A stretch of 36,293 bases of DNA, taken from assembly GCA_023443045.1 (NCBI GenBank), contig JAEZWK010000012.1, positions 1-36,293 of the forward strand. The letters are read 5' to 3'. Source of the DNA: Bacillota bacterium (GTDB taxonomy: Bacteria > Bacillota_A > Clostridia > Tissierellales > Peptoniphilaceae). The position numbers and the translations under genes were made by a program. Under the pieces are notes generated by a model that worked only from the letters and a program-made list of their open reading frames with translations, was not told the DNA's origin and searched no databases. Position 1 is the stretch's first letter; each line of letters begins with the position of its first letter. This document shows positions 1-13,068 of this stretch, piece by piece.

Positions 1-96
1 GATCCACCTGTTCCCATACCGAACACAGAAGTTAAGCCTCATTGCGCCGAAGGTACTCTGACCGCAGGGTCACGGGAGAATAGGTCAAAGCCGCAC
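1..96 (+). rRNA. rrf: 5S ribosomal RNA, 3' part
   Basis: The window opens inside a 5S rRNA gene. The conserved stretch CCGAACACAGAAGTTAAGC, followed by the loop-E/helix-IV region and the ACGGGAGAATAGG block, is diagnostic. About 20-30 nucleotides of the 5' end lie before the window, so whether 16S and 23S genes precede it cannot be seen. The exact 3' end is estimated from the position of the following terminator. Confidence 0.95.
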
Positions 97-100
97 TTTT

Positions 101-125
101 AAGAAGCCTCGGCTTCTTTTTTTTT
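101..125 (+). terminator. Terminator of the 5S rRNA gene
   Basis: AAGAAGC pairs with GCTTCTT around a CTCG loop and is followed by a run of T residues to position 125. It is a standard intrinsic terminator ending the rRNA transcript just before the carD promoter. Confidence 0.9.
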
Positions 126-128
126 GCT

Positions 129-157
129 TTGACTTTTTAATATAGTTAAAGTATAAT
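129..157 (+). promoter_or_regulatory. Sigma-A type promoter of the carD operon
   Basis: TTGACT (129-134) and a perfect TATAAT (152-157) are separated by exactly 17 bp. The predicted transcription start, about 7 nt after the -10 box (about 164), falls on the Shine-Dalgarno AGGGGTG (164-170), so the mRNA leader would be about 12 nt. Confidence 0.85.
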
Positions 158-175
158 TGAAGTAGGGGTGTTATC

Positions 176-661
176 TTGTTTAATATAGGTGATAAAATTT
201 CCTATCCAATGTATGGCTCTGGGGTAATTTTATCAATTGAACTAAAGAATTTATTAGGAGAAGATAAGTATTATTATAATATTGAATTTTTAAATAGTAA
301 GCTTAAGCTTTCTGTACCTGTTGATAATGCCTTGAATCTAGGGATTAGATCTATTATTTCAAAGGATGATTTGCAGGCAGTCTTTTCTGTGCTAAAGGGT
401 GATAAAAGTTTTATGCCGGATAATTGGAATAGAAGATATCGTCAGAATATAGAATTATTAAAATCTGGTGATATATTGGATATTGCCTGCGTGGTTAGAA
501 ATTTACTCTTGTTGGGAGAGAAAAAGTCTTTATCTAATGGAGATAGGAATATTTTGAATAAGGCTGTTGAGCTTCTTTCTTCTGAAATAATGTTGGTTTC
601 TGATTCTAGTAAAAAAGATACGCTTTCATTTATTAATTCTTGTGTTTTTGGAGATGTATAA
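176..661 (+). CDS. carD: CarD/CdnL-family RNA polymerase-binding regulator
   Basis: This 161-residue protein has the CarD_CdnL_TRCF layout. An N-terminal Tudor-like RNA polymerase-interacting domain (about 1-60, beginning MFNIGDKISYPMYGSGVI) is followed by a helical C-terminal domain that contains the typical NWNRRYRQN segment near residues 83-91. Family members bind the RNA polymerase beta subunit and stabilise the open promoter complex, often at rRNA promoters. Here the gene directly follows a 5S rRNA gene. The start is TTG at 176, chosen because AGGGGTG lies 5 nt upstream and the family motif begins at once. It heads an operon with yacL, ispD, ispF and mrp, an order common in Firmicutes. 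Confidence 0.9.
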   Translation: MFNIGDKISYPMYGSGVILSIELKNLLGEDKYYYNIEFLNSKLKLSVPVDNALNLGIRSIISKDDLQAVFSVLKGDKSFMPDNWNRRYRQNIELLKSGDILDIACVVRNLLLLGEKKSLSNGDRNILNKAVELLSSEIMLVSDSSKKDTLSFINSCVFGDV

Positions 662-667
662 TTATAG

Positions 668-1735
668 ATGGCAAAAAAGTTTTTTAGAATTATTTTTACT
701 TTTTTAGGTTGCTTTTTGGGCTATGGTGTAGCTCATTTAGTATTTAGTTTTTTCGATATTAATTTTCAAAATAATTTTCATTCTGCATTAATTTATAGTG
801 CCAGTATCATTTTTTTTGGTTTTATTTTTTATGCTCTTTATTCTTTTATTGTTAGAAGAACTATTAGCATTATTAATGATATCGAAGGTGAGATTAAAAA
901 GTTTAGTTTAACTGATTTTCTACTTGGTATAACAGGTTTGATTGTAGGTTTATTGATTTCTGCAATGATTTCACTTTTGTTGTCTAAATTAAATATTCCT
1001 TTTATTTCAAGTGTTATTTCAATTGTTATTTATTGTATTATCTCCGTTATTTTTGTTTCTCTTTTTTTACACAGAAAAGAGGAATTTATTAGAATGTTTC
1101 GTTCTATGAGAAAATCTCCTTCTTCTGATAATGTTTTATCTACAACTGATAAGTACTTGGATACATCTGTTATCATAGATGGTAGAATTTTTGATATTTT
1201 AAAGACTAAATTTATTGATGGTAATATTATTATTCCTTCTTTTATTTTAGAAGAATTACAATATATTGCAGATTCTGAAGATTCTTCTAGAAGGCAAAGA
1301 GGTCGTAGAGGTTTAGATATTTTAAATGATATGAGATCAGAATTCAGTGATAGAGTTATTTTGTTAGATGTTAAGAAGGAAAAGGAAGTTCCACATGATA
1401 TTGCGCTTATTAATTTAGCAGAAAAGAATAATGCCTCTGTTTTGACCAATGATTTTAATTTAAATAAGGTTGCTGTTGTAAGGGGTATTTCTGTTTTAAA
1501 TATTAATGATCTTGCAAATGCTTTAAAGCCTGTTATTTTACCCGGGGAAGAGTTTAGCTTAGTTATTTCTCAAATTGGTAAGGAGCATGAACAGGGCGTG
1601 GGATATTTAAACGATGGTACTATGGTTGTTGTTGAAGATGGAAAAAAATTTATTGGAGAAGAAAAGAAGGTTGTTGTAACCTCTATTTTACAAACATCTG
1701 CTGGTCGTATGATTTTTGTTAAAATTGTGAATTGA
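668..1735 (+). CDS. yacL: Membrane-anchored PIN/TRAM domain protein (YacL type)
   Basis: The 355-residue protein begins with four hydrophobic helices (about 8-28, 40-62, 84-106 and 112-134). A PIN ribonuclease-like domain follows (about 161-285), with the acidic residues D165 in KYLDTSVIIDGRI and E195/E196 in FILEELQYIAD. A C-terminal TRAM domain covers about 290-355. PIN domains are usually Mg-dependent RNases and TRAM domains bind RNA; the cellular substrate of YacL proteins is not established. Start ATG 668 lies 6 nt after the carD stop, with GGAGATG inside the end of carD as a plausible ribosome site. The gene sits between carD and ispD as in many Firmicutes, indicating co-transcription. 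Confidence 0.9.
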   Translation: MAKKFFRIIFTFLGCFLGYGVAHLVFSFFDINFQNNFHSALIYSASIIFFGFIFYALYSFIVRRTISIINDIEGEIKKFSLTDFLLGITGLIVGLLISAMISLLLSKLNIPFISSVISIVIYCIISVIFVSLFLHRKEEFIRMFRSMRKSPSSDNVLSTTDKYLDTSVIIDGRIFDILKTKFIDGNIIIPSFILEELQYIADSEDSSRRQRGRRGLDILNDMRSEFSDRVILLDVKKEKEVPHDIALINLAEKNNASVLTNDFNLNKVAVVRGISVLNINDLANALKPVILPGEEFSLVISQIGKEHEQGVGYLNDGTMVVVEDGKKFIGEEKKVVVTSILQTSAGRMIFVKIVN

Positions 1736-1736
1736 T

Positions 1737-2444
1737 ATGATAAATGGTTTTAGGGTTTCTGCTGTTATTGCAGCTGCTGGTATGAGTCATAGAATGGGCT
1801 CAAATATTAATAAATTATTTTATAAGATTGAAGGTATGCCAGTTTTAGCTCATACTTTAAAAGTTTTTTCTGATTGCGAGCTTGTTGATAATATTATTAT
1901 TGTTACAAAATCTGAGGATATTTGCATTGTTAAGGAAGATATTGTAGATAGGTTTAATATATCTAAGGTTTCTAATATTATTTCTGGTGGTTCTACTAGG
2001 CAGGAGTCTATTAAAAATGCTTTGAATATTTTAGATGATTCTTGTGATATTGTTATTTCTCATGATGGAGCTAGACCTTTTTTGCGTGAAAATACTTTAG
2101 TTGATGCTTTAAAGAATGTTGTTTATAAGAGAGCTGTTGTGGTAGGGGTTCCTGCTAAGGATACTATTAAATTGGTTTCAGATATTTCTTCTTTGGAGAT
2201 TAATCTTACTCCTAAAAGAGAACTCTTATGGCACGCTCAAACTCCTCAGATTTTTTTTAAAGACGATTTAGTTAAGGCTTATGATTACGCCGACAGCGAA
2301 AACATAGAAGCTACAGATGATTCTTCTTTGGTTGAAAAGATTGGCATTTCAGTTCATATGGTGTATGGTACTTATGACAATATTAAAATTACTACACCAG
2401 ATGATTTAGTTTTAGCTAATATGTTATTTAAAAAGGGTGATTGA
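1737..2444 (+). CDS. ispD: 2-C-methyl-D-erythritol 4-phosphate cytidylyltransferase
   Basis: IspD joins CTP and MEP to give CDP-ME in the non-mevalonate isoprenoid pathway. The 235-residue protein carries the N-terminal nucleotide-binding motif IAAAGMSHRMGSNINKLF, with KLF in place of the more usual KQF. It also has SHDGARPF, VPAKDTIK, LWHAQTPQ and TDDSSLVE, all IspD landmarks in the right order, and normal length. ATG 1737 is separated from the yacL stop by one base. It is followed directly by ispF, the usual pairing, since the enzymes catalyse nearby steps. Confidence 0.95.
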   Translation: MINGFRVSAVIAAAGMSHRMGSNINKLFYKIEGMPVLAHTLKVFSDCELVDNIIIVTKSEDICIVKEDIVDRFNISKVSNIISGGSTRQESIKNALNILDDSCDIVISHDGARPFLRENTLVDALKNVVYKRAVVVGVPAKDTIKLVSDISSLEINLTPKRELLWHAQTPQIFFKDDLVKAYDYADSENIEATDDSSLVEKIGISVHMVYGTYDNIKITTPDDLVLANMLFKKGD

Positions 2445-2445
2445 T

Positions 2446-2925
2446 ATGTATAGAGTCGGTATTGGTTATGATATTCATGAAATCAGGAAGTATAGGAAAT
2501 TAGTAGTTGGTGGAGTTAGTATTTCAGAAGAAAATGGTCTTTTAGGTCATAGTGATGCTGATGTTTTAATTCACGCTATTATGGATGCTCTTTTGGGAGC
2601 TGCTGGTTTGAAAGATATTGGCACTTATTTTCCTGATAATGATCCACAATTTAAAGATATTTCAAGTACTTTTTTATTGTCAAGAGTTTATGATGAACTT
2701 GCTAGTAGAAATTATAGTATTGTAAATATTGATTCTGTAATTGTGGCGGAAAAACCTAAGTTTAAACCTTATATAGATGAGATGAAAATTAATATTGCTA
2801 ATGTTTTAAAGATTTCTATTGAGGATATTTCTATAAAAGCGACTACTAAAGAGAATATGGATTCTACTGGCAAGGGGCTTTCTATGGAGGCCCACGCAGT
2901 TGCCATGATAAAAAGGGGTATGTAG
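2446..2925 (+). CDS. ispF: 2-C-methyl-D-erythritol 2,4-cyclodiphosphate synthase
   Basis: IspF cyclises CDP-ME 2-phosphate to MEcPP with release of CMP. The protein has the metal-binding GYDIHEI motif at the N-terminus, GHSDADVLIHAIMDALLG, DIGTYFPDND and the C-terminal KATTKENMDSTGKG, so it is a complete IspF of 159 residues. A GTG at 2437 would add three residues. I prefer ATG 2446 because AAGGGTGA (2433-2440) is well placed for it and the family normally starts with R-x-G-x-G-Y-D. The ribosome site lies within the end of ispD, implying translational coupling. Confidence 0.95.
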   Translation: MYRVGIGYDIHEIRKYRKLVVGGVSISEENGLLGHSDADVLIHAIMDALLGAAGLKDIGTYFPDNDPQFKDISSTFLLSRVYDELASRNYSIVNIDSVIVAEKPKFKPYIDEMKINIANVLKISIEDISIKATTKENMDSTGKGLSMEAHAVAMIKRGM

Positions 2926-3693
2926 ATGGTTGGTATTGAAAAATTTAAATTATCTGATGGTGTAAGTATTAAATATGTAATTGGTGTTATGAGCGGCAAA
3001 GGTGGAGTTGGTAAGAGTATGGTCACTTCATTAATTACGACTCATTTAAAAAAATTGTCTTTTAATGTTGGAATTTTAGATTGTGATCTTACCGGTCCAT
3101 CTATTCCTCAGATTTTTGGTATTGATGATATGGCTGAGGGAAATGAAAATAATATGTTTCCAATCTATTCTGAGGATAATATTCCAATTATGAGTATAAA
3201 TCTTTTGCTGCCTAAAAAAACAGATCCTGTTATTTGGCGTGGTCCTATACTTATGCAGATTTTAAGAGATTTTTGGACAAAGACTTATTGGGGGCAACTT
3301 GATGTTTTACTTATAGATATGCCACCTGGAACTGGAGATGTACCTCTAACAATTTTTCAGAGTTTTCCAATAGATGGCGTTATAGAAGTTTCTTCTCCAT
3401 CAGTTATGGCAAATGTAAGTGTGGATAAGGCTCATGAGATGGCATTGAGGATGAATATAAATGTTTTAGGATATATTTTAAATATGGCTTATTATGTTTG
3501 CCCAAATTGTAATGAGAAACATTATGTTTTAGGAAAGTTAGCTGATAAGGAAAATATTGAAAAGCTAGGAGAGTTACCGCTAAATTTTGATTTTAATGAT
3601 AAGGGAGATAGTGGTAAAATTTTCGAGATTGAATCTGATGAGATTTTTAAAATCGTAAATAAAATAATTGATAAATTAGATATAAAAAGATAG
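2926..3693 (+). CDS. mrp: Mrp/NBP35-family Fe-S cluster carrier ATPase
   Basis: This 255-residue P-loop protein has the deviant Walker A GKGGVGKS (about 24-31), switch motifs DCDLTGPSIP and DMPPGTGDV, and the C-terminal CPNC pair (C192, C195) that bridges a Fe-S cluster at the dimer interface. Mrp/ApbC proteins are thought to carry and insert Fe-S clusters. The N-terminal MIP18-like domain of longer homologues is absent, which is common. ATG 2926 abuts the ispF stop. It is the last gene of the carD operon; its stop codon lies in the 5' arm of the terminator. IspG and IspH, the later MEP enzymes, need Fe-S clusters, which may explain the association (inference). Confidence 0.9.
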   Translation: MVGIEKFKLSDGVSIKYVIGVMSGKGGVGKSMVTSLITTHLKKLSFNVGILDCDLTGPSIPQIFGIDDMAEGNENNMFPIYSEDNIPIMSINLLLPKKTDPVIWRGPILMQILRDFWTKTYWGQLDVLLIDMPPGTGDVPLTIFQSFPIDGVIEVSSPSVMANVSVDKAHEMALRMNINVLGYILNMAYYVCPNCNEKHYVLGKLADKENIEKLGELPLNFDFNDKGDSGKIFEIESDEIFKIVNKIIDKLDIKR

Positions 3694-3711
3694 TTCTGCT
3701 ATCTTTTTTTT
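3684..3711 (+). terminator. Terminator of the carD-mrp operon
   Basis: AAAAAGATAG (3684-3693) pairs with CTATCTTTTT (3699-3708) around TTCTG, followed by more T. The mrp stop codon (3691-3693) forms the top of the 5' arm, so a terminating ribosome would cover part of the hairpin. Confidence 0.85.
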
Positions 3712-3713
3712 GG

Positions 3714-3742
3714 TTGAAATCTTAATTGAAAAAATATATAAT
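3714..3742 (+). promoter_or_regulatory. Promoter of the pcrA-ligA-gatCAB operon
   Basis: TTGAAA (3714-3719), a 17-bp spacer and TATAAT (3737-3742). The predicted start near 3749 is only 2 nt before the AGGAG ribosome site (3751-3755), giving a leader of about 12 nt. Confidence 0.85.
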
Positions 3743-3760
3743 TATTTATTAGGAGTAGTT

Positions 3761-8097
<4,337 letters not shown>

Positions 8098-8105
8098 GTA
8101 TTATT

Positions 8106-9512
8106 ATGCGTTATTTATTTGAAACATTGGAATTGATTAAAAACAAAAAATTATCAGTTAAAGAGCATCTAGATGAATTATTGGAAAATATAAAAAAATA
8201 TGAAGATTACAATGCTTTTATTTCTCTAGATTTAGATAAGGTAAATGAGTATATAAAGCAAGCAGAAAATAATTCAAATAGTGAATTATATGGTGCTTTT
8301 GTAGGTATTAAAGATAATATTAATGTAGATGGGGAAAAAATGACTTGTGCATCTAAGATATTAAAAGATTATGTGTCAATTTATGATGCAGATGTCATAA
8401 ACTTTCTAAAGAAAGATGGTGCTATACCTTTTGGTAAACTCAATATGGATGAATTTGCTATGGGATCTAGTAATGAAACATCTTATTTCGGACCTGTTTC
8501 TAATCCTATAGATAAAAATCTTGTTCCTGGTGGTAGCAGTGGTGGTAGTGCTGCAAGTGTAAAATTGGGATTATGTGATGTTTCTTTGGGCACGGATACA
8601 GGAGGAAGTGTTAGACAACCTGCATCTTTTTGTTCGGTTGTAGGTATCAAACCAACTTATGGATTAATAAGTCGATACGGAGTTACATCACTTGCTAATA
8701 CATTAGATACTGTAGGTACTTTTGGTAATTGTGTAAGAGATGCATATCTATTATTGAGATCTATAAATAAAGATACTACAAAAGATATGACAAAAATTAA
8801 TGTAGAACTTCCGGAGCTAATAAGCACAGAAAAAGCTATATCTGAATTAAAGGGTAAGAAAATTGCTAGAATAAAAACTATAGATAGTTTTCACTTAGAT
8901 AAAGAAGTAAAAGATGCATATGAAAATTCACTCAAAAAATTAGAAGAGTATGGAGCTGAAATTATTGAAGTTGATTTCAAATATTTAGATTATTGCGTAA
9001 GCTGTTATTATGCAATTATAGAAGCAGAAGCTAGCTCTAATTTAAGTAGATTTGATGGAGTTAGATTTGCATCAAAAGATGTAGACACTAATGACATTCA
9101 TAAATACATGCAAGAAATTAGAGGAGATGGATTTGGTGCAGAAGTTAAGAGAAGAATTTTGTCAGGTATGTATTTGTTAAGTGGACCACACAGAAATAAT
9201 GAATATTTAAAAGCTTTAAAAGTTAGAAGGGCTATAGCTATGGATTATGAAAATATTTTTGAAAAAGCAGATGCAATCTTATCTCCTACTGCTATAAATT
9301 TGCCATTTAAAAAAGGAGAAAGAAATCATGATCCAAGGAAAATGATGGAGGGAGATTTATTAAGCGTTCCTATAAATATAGCTGGAGTACCTGCCATAAG
9401 CGTTCCAACAGCAAAAGGTAATGTAATAAATGCTGGTATGCAACTAATTGGAGCAAAGAAAATGGATTACAATTTAGTAAAATTAGCTTTGGCATTTGAG
9501 GGGGTACAGTAA
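8106..9512 (+). CDS. gatA: Glutamyl-tRNA(Gln) amidotransferase subunit A
   Basis: GatA is the glutaminase subunit that frees ammonia for transamidation. The 468-residue protein has the amidase-signature Lys-Ser-Ser triad: K69 in GIKDNINV, S144 in PGGSSGGSAA and S168 in TDTGGSVRQP. Spacing equals that of Staphylococcus aureus GatA. ATG 8106 follows gatC by 8 nt, with TAGGT as a modest ribosome site. The stop overlaps the gatB start by one base (TAATG). All residues needed for activity are present. Confidence 0.97.
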   Translation: MRYLFETLELIKNKKLSVKEHLDELLENIKKYEDYNAFISLDLDKVNEYIKQAENNSNSELYGAFVGIKDNINVDGEKMTCASKILKDYVSIYDADVINFLKKDGAIPFGKLNMDEFAMGSSNETSYFGPVSNPIDKNLVPGGSSGGSAASVKLGLCDVSLGTDTGGSVRQPASFCSVVGIKPTYGLISRYGVTSLANTLDTVGTFGNCVRDAYLLLRSINKDTTKDMTKINVELPELISTEKAISELKGKKIARIKTIDSFHLDKEVKDAYENSLKKLEEYGAEIIEVDFKYLDYCVSCYYAIIEAEASSNLSRFDGVRFASKDVDTNDIHKYMQEIRGDGFGAEVKRRILSGMYLLSGPHRNNEYLKALKVRRAIAMDYENIFEKADAILSPTAINLPFKKGERNHDPRKMMEGDLLSVPINIAGVPAISVPTAKGNVINAGMQLIGAKKMDYNLVKLALAFEGVQ

Positions 9513-10930
9513 TGAAAACTTTGATTGGTCTTGAAATACATGTTGAGTTAAAAACTGAAAGAAAGATGTTTTGTGATTGCAAAAATACATTCGGTGATCA
9601 AGTAAATGTAAATGTGTGCCCTGTTTGTTTAGGGCTTCCAGGAGCTCTTCCTGTAATAAATAAACAAGCAATTTATTTAGCTGCAAAAGCAGGATTTGCG
9701 TTAAAGGGTAAAGTCTCCAATTATATAAAGATGGATAGAAAAAATTATTTTTATCCCGATTTAACCAAAGGTTATCAGATAACACAAGATGATATACCTA
9801 TTATTCAAGAAGGTTATGTTGAAATAGATGTTGATGGTGAAAAAAAGAAGATTGGATTGATAAGAATTCATATAGAAGAAGATACTGGAAAGGCGACACA
9901 TACTGAAGATGGTTACACAATGCTAGACTATAATAGAGCTGGTGTACCACTAATTGAGATAGTAACTAAACCTGATTTGAGTAGCGGAAAAGAAGCAAGA
10001 AAATTTTTAGAGAAATTAAGAGAAATACTTACCGAGCTTGGAGTATCAGATTGTAAAATGGAAGAAGGTTCCATGAGATGTGATTTAAATATTAATGTTG
10101 TAGATGGAGATAAAAAAACAAAAATCACAGAAGTTAAAAATATCGGATCTACTAGAGGAGTAGAATTAGCAGCAAATTATGAGGAAAAAAGACATTCTGA
10201 AAATCTAAAAAACAATTTTGAAACAGTAAGAGAAACTAGAAAATGGGATGAAGATAAAAATGAAACTGTTATTATGAGAGATAAAACAACAGTTTTGGAT
10301 TATAGATTTGCCCAAGAAGGAGATATTCCACCTTTTTATTTGGAAGATAAATTTTTAGAAGAAATAAAGAATTCATTGCCAGAACTTCCTGATGAAAGAA
10401 AGGAAAGGCTGAAGAACTCATATAATTTGGCTGATGAAGATGTAGAAATTCTAGGATCTAGAAAAGAACTTTCTCTATATTTTGAAAATCTTGTATCTAT
10501 GAATAATGATGCAAAACTTGTTTCAAACTGGGTTCTAAATGAAATGCTTAGAAGATTAAATGATGAAGAAATAAATATAGAAGATCTAAAATTTAAAATA
10601 GAAGATTTCGATTATTTATTGAAAAGAATTTCATCAAAAGAGTTGAATAATAATCAAGCTAAAAAAGTATTTAGAGAAATGTTTGAAATGGGAACAAAAC
10701 CAGAAGAAATAATCAAACGTGATAATTTGGTTCAAATCTCTGATGATTCTTCTATATTAGAAGAGGTAGAAAAAGTATTATCAGAAAATGCACAGAGTGT
10801 GGAAGATTATAAAAATGGTAAAGATAGAGCTTTAGGATATCTCGTAGGTCAAGTGATGAAAAAAACTAAAGGAAAAGTAAATCCCCAAAAAGCAAATGAA
10901 ATGTTGAAGAAAAAATTAGATGAAATGTAG
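9512..10930 (+). CDS. gatB: Aspartyl/glutamyl-tRNA(Asn/Gln) amidotransferase subunit B
   Basis: GatB phosphorylates and amidates the misacylated tRNA. The 472-residue protein begins with the hallmark GLEIHVELKTERKMFC and has the zinc cysteines C22/C24 (FCDCKN) and C37/C40 (VCPVC). The IRIHIEEDTGKATH and DYNRAGVPLIEIVT motifs of the kinase cradle follow, then a C-terminal YqeY-like helical tail ending LKKKLDEM. GAGGGGG lies 10 nt before the ATG, inside gatA. It is the last gene of the operon, followed by a clear terminator. Confidence 0.97.
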   Translation: MKTLIGLEIHVELKTERKMFCDCKNTFGDQVNVNVCPVCLGLPGALPVINKQAIYLAAKAGFALKGKVSNYIKMDRKNYFYPDLTKGYQITQDDIPIIQEGYVEIDVDGEKKKIGLIRIHIEEDTGKATHTEDGYTMLDYNRAGVPLIEIVTKPDLSSGKEARKFLEKLREILTELGVSDCKMEEGSMRCDLNINVVDGDKKTKITEVKNIGSTRGVELAANYEEKRHSENLKNNFETVRETRKWDEDKNETVIMRDKTTVLDYRFAQEGDIPPFYLEDKFLEEIKNSLPELPDERKERLKNSYNLADEDVEILGSRKELSLYFENLVSMNNDAKLVSNWVLNEMLRRLNDEEINIEDLKFKIEDFDYLLKRISSKELNNNQAKKVFREMFEMGTKPEEIIKRDNLVQISDDSSILEEVEKVLSENAQSVEDYKNGKDRALGYLVGQVMKKTKGKVNPQKANEMLKKKLDEM

Positions 10931-10952
10931 ATTAAAATTTGATTACAAAATG

Positions 10953-10979
10953 AAAACCCCTAAAATCAGGGGGTTTTTT
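10953..10979 (+). terminator. Terminator after gatB
   Basis: AAAACCCC (10953-10960) pairs with GGGGTTTT (10970-10977) around a 9-nt loop and runs into T residues. It ends the pcrA-gatB operon. Confidence 0.9.
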
Positions 10980-10981
10980 AA

Positions 10982-11010
10982 TTGCAATAAAAAAATAAAT
11001 ACATTATAAT
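10982..11010 (+). promoter_or_regulatory. Promoter of the amidase-rdgB operon
   Basis: TTGCAA (10982-10987), a 17-bp spacer and TATAAT (11005-11010). The predicted start near 11017 coincides with the GGAGG ribosome site (11018-11022), another very short leader. Confidence 0.8.
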
Positions 11011-11028
11011 ATCTCTTGGAGGATGGAA

Positions 11029-13068
11029 ATGAAGAAATTTATTTTAGCAATATTATTTTTGAGTTTGTTTATAAAAAATGTTAATACACAAGAAGTTTAT
11101 ATAGATAATAAAAGAATGGATGTTATTCCAATGAATTTGGAAATCAATCAGAAAAAAGTAGAATCTGATTTACCGATTTTTGCATATAATGATACAACAT
11201 ATGTTCCTGTTAGATTGGTATCTGAAAAAATGGGATATAAAGTGATTTGGGTCCAAGAAACAAAAACTGTTGGTATAAAAAACGCAAATAGTAGTTTATG
11301 GTTGCCAGTTGGAAAAAATGTTGTAAGAACTGATGAAGGATTAGTAGAAATACCAAATGGAGCTAAAGCACTATTTGTAAAATTGCCACAAAAAACCGAT
11401 ATGGTTACATACGTTCCGGTAAGATTTCTCAGTGAATATATGAAAAAAAATGTGGAATATGATGCAAACACCAAAACAGCTATTATAACTGACGATTCAA
11501 ATATTGATCTTAATAAAATTTCTGAAGAAAACAAAAATTCTAGTTTAAATCAAGAAGGAATAGAATTTAGAGGGGTTAATTTTATTACAGAAGATACAAC
11601 TGTAAATAAAGTAGAATTAATATTCGATAAATCTGTAAAGTATAAGTTAGAAAAAAAAGATAATATAATAAATTTGTTTGTACCAAATGCACATTCTAAT
11701 CAAGAATTGGGAAATATGATATTACCTTTACTCAATGTATCTAGTTTCAATGTACAAGAAACTACAGAAGGAATATTATTTACAATTAATTTATTAAAAG
11801 ATACTGTCAATATCCATCAGGGAGATCAAGATAATAGAATATATATCTCTGACTCTTATTATTCTGATGGGGTGAGTATTGTAGAGCATAAAGGTGAAAA
11901 GTATATAAAATTATCGGGACTTGGTAAACAAAAATATAATAGACTAGAATTATCTAATCCAAAAAGATTGATTGTTGATTTTTATGATACTATTATAAGT
12001 GGTAATGATTATCAAGAATATAATGTGTCTTTGAATTTCATAAAATCAGTTAGAATGAGTCAGTTTGTACCAGATGCAAATTATAAACCTGAAGATAAAA
12101 TTGTTAGAGTGGTATTTGACATAAATGAAGATGTAGCAAAGCCTGATTTGAAAATTATAACTGTGGGAGATGATCTATTAGTAAAACCAGAAAAATCAAT
12201 TTATGATCACTTTTCATTTAGACACACAGGAACAGGAAGATTTTTAACATTTAAAAACACTACTCATAAACTTGAGTATAATTATGATACACAAAATAAC
12301 ATAGTGACAATATACACCGATAACAAAGATCTCACAGGAACTGCTAATTATAATGATAATATAGTAAAAAAATTAGAAGTTAAAAATGGAATTGTTAATC
12401 TTTACTTAATAAGAAAGGCGATAATAAATGAAAGTTTTTCCAATCAGGGAGAATTTACACTTTCTTTTAATAGAGAATTTACTGGAAGTAATTCAGATTT
12501 CTTGATAATGATAGATCCTGGCCACGGAGGTACAGACCCAGGAGCCATAAGTCCGATTGATGGAACCAGTGAAAAAGATGTTATACTACCAGTACAAAGA
12601 GCATTAGAACAACAACTAAAAAATCTTGGTTATAATGTTGTGAAGACAAATGATACAGTTGACTCTTACGTGCCAGTAAAAGAAAGAGCAAAATTAGCAA
12701 ATGAACTAAAGCCCGATTTATTTATAAGCATACATGCTAATTCATCTGAAAATAAAAGCGCTAGAGGAATAGAAGTATTATATTGTGATGAAAAAAAATG
12801 TAAAAATAAAGAGCCATATCAAAAAGAATTAGCAGAAATAGTACTTAGTGAATTGGAAAAAATAACACATATCCCCACTAGAGGACTTAAACTAAGACCG
12901 GAAATAATTGTTGTGGGAAAAACTGAATCACCTGCTATACTAGTTGAAATGGGATTTTTAACTGATAAAGAAGAAAATAGAATGATGAAAGATCCTCAAT
13001 TTCAACAAAAAATGGTAGAAGCTTTAGTAAGAGCAATAGAAAGATATTTGAGGGAATATAGAGGATGA
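11029..13068 (+). CDS. Secreted N-acetylmuramoyl-L-alanine amidase with copper-amine-oxidase-like N-terminal domain
   Basis: A 679-residue exported wall hydrolase. A signal peptide (MKKFILAILFLSLFIKNVNT) precedes a copper-amine-oxidase N-terminal-like domain (about 25-150, with YVPVRLVSEKMGY and YVPVRFLSEYMKK, one per half). A long middle region follows, probably AMIN-like beta domains (about 180-480). The C-terminal Amidase_3 domain (about 490-679) keeps the zinc ligands: His in DPGHGG, Glu in SEKD, His in SIHANS, and the catalytic Glu in VEMGF. It should cut the MurNAc-L-Ala bond. I use ATG 11029 rather than ATG 11023 because GGAGG ends at 11022. It overlaps rdgB by 4 nt (ATGA). Confidence 0.9.
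   Translation: MKKFILAILFLSLFIKNVNTQEVYIDNKRMDVIPMNLEINQKKVESDLPIFAYNDTTYVPVRLVSEKMGYKVIWVQETKTVGIKNANSSLWLPVGKNVVRTDEGLVEIPNGAKALFVKLPQKTDMVTYVPVRFLSEYMKKNVEYDANTKTAIITDDSNIDLNKISEENKNSSLNQEGIEFRGVNFITEDTTVNKVELIFDKSVKYKLEKKDNIINLFVPNAHSNQELGNMILPLLNVSSFNVQETTEGILFTINLLKDTVNIHQGDQDNRIYISDSYYSDGVSIVEHKGEKYIKLSGLGKQKYNRLELSNPKRLIVDFYDTIISGNDYQEYNVSLNFIKSVRMSQFVPDANYKPEDKIVRVVFDINEDVAKPDLKIITVGDDLLVKPEKSIYDHFSFRHTGTGRFLTFKNTTHKLEYNYDTQNNIVTIYTDNKDLTGTANYNDNIVKKLEVKNGIVNLYLIRKAIINESFSNQGEFTLSFNREFTGSNSDFLIMIDPGHGGTDPGAISPIDGTSEKDVILPVQRALEQQLKNLGYNVVKTNDTVDSYVPVKERAKLANELKPDLFISIHANSSENKSARGIEVLYCDEKKCKNKEPYQKELAEIVLSELEKITHIPTRGLKLRPEIIVVGKTESPAILVEMGFLTDKEENRMMKDPQFQQKMVEALVRAIERYLREYRG

Noticed and set aside
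3710..3760. 17-residue N-terminal extension of PcrA from TTG 3710
   Set aside because: The TTG is in the T run of the mrp terminator and upstream of the predicted transcription start; AGGAG is placed for ATG 3761.
9370..9785. Overlapping minus-strand open frames antisense to gatA/gatB
   Set aside because: They lie wholly within well-conserved plus-strand genes, have no ribosome sites, and read as low-complexity Leu-rich sequence, as expected for reverse frames of AT-rich DNA. The same holds for the other antisense frames in the window.
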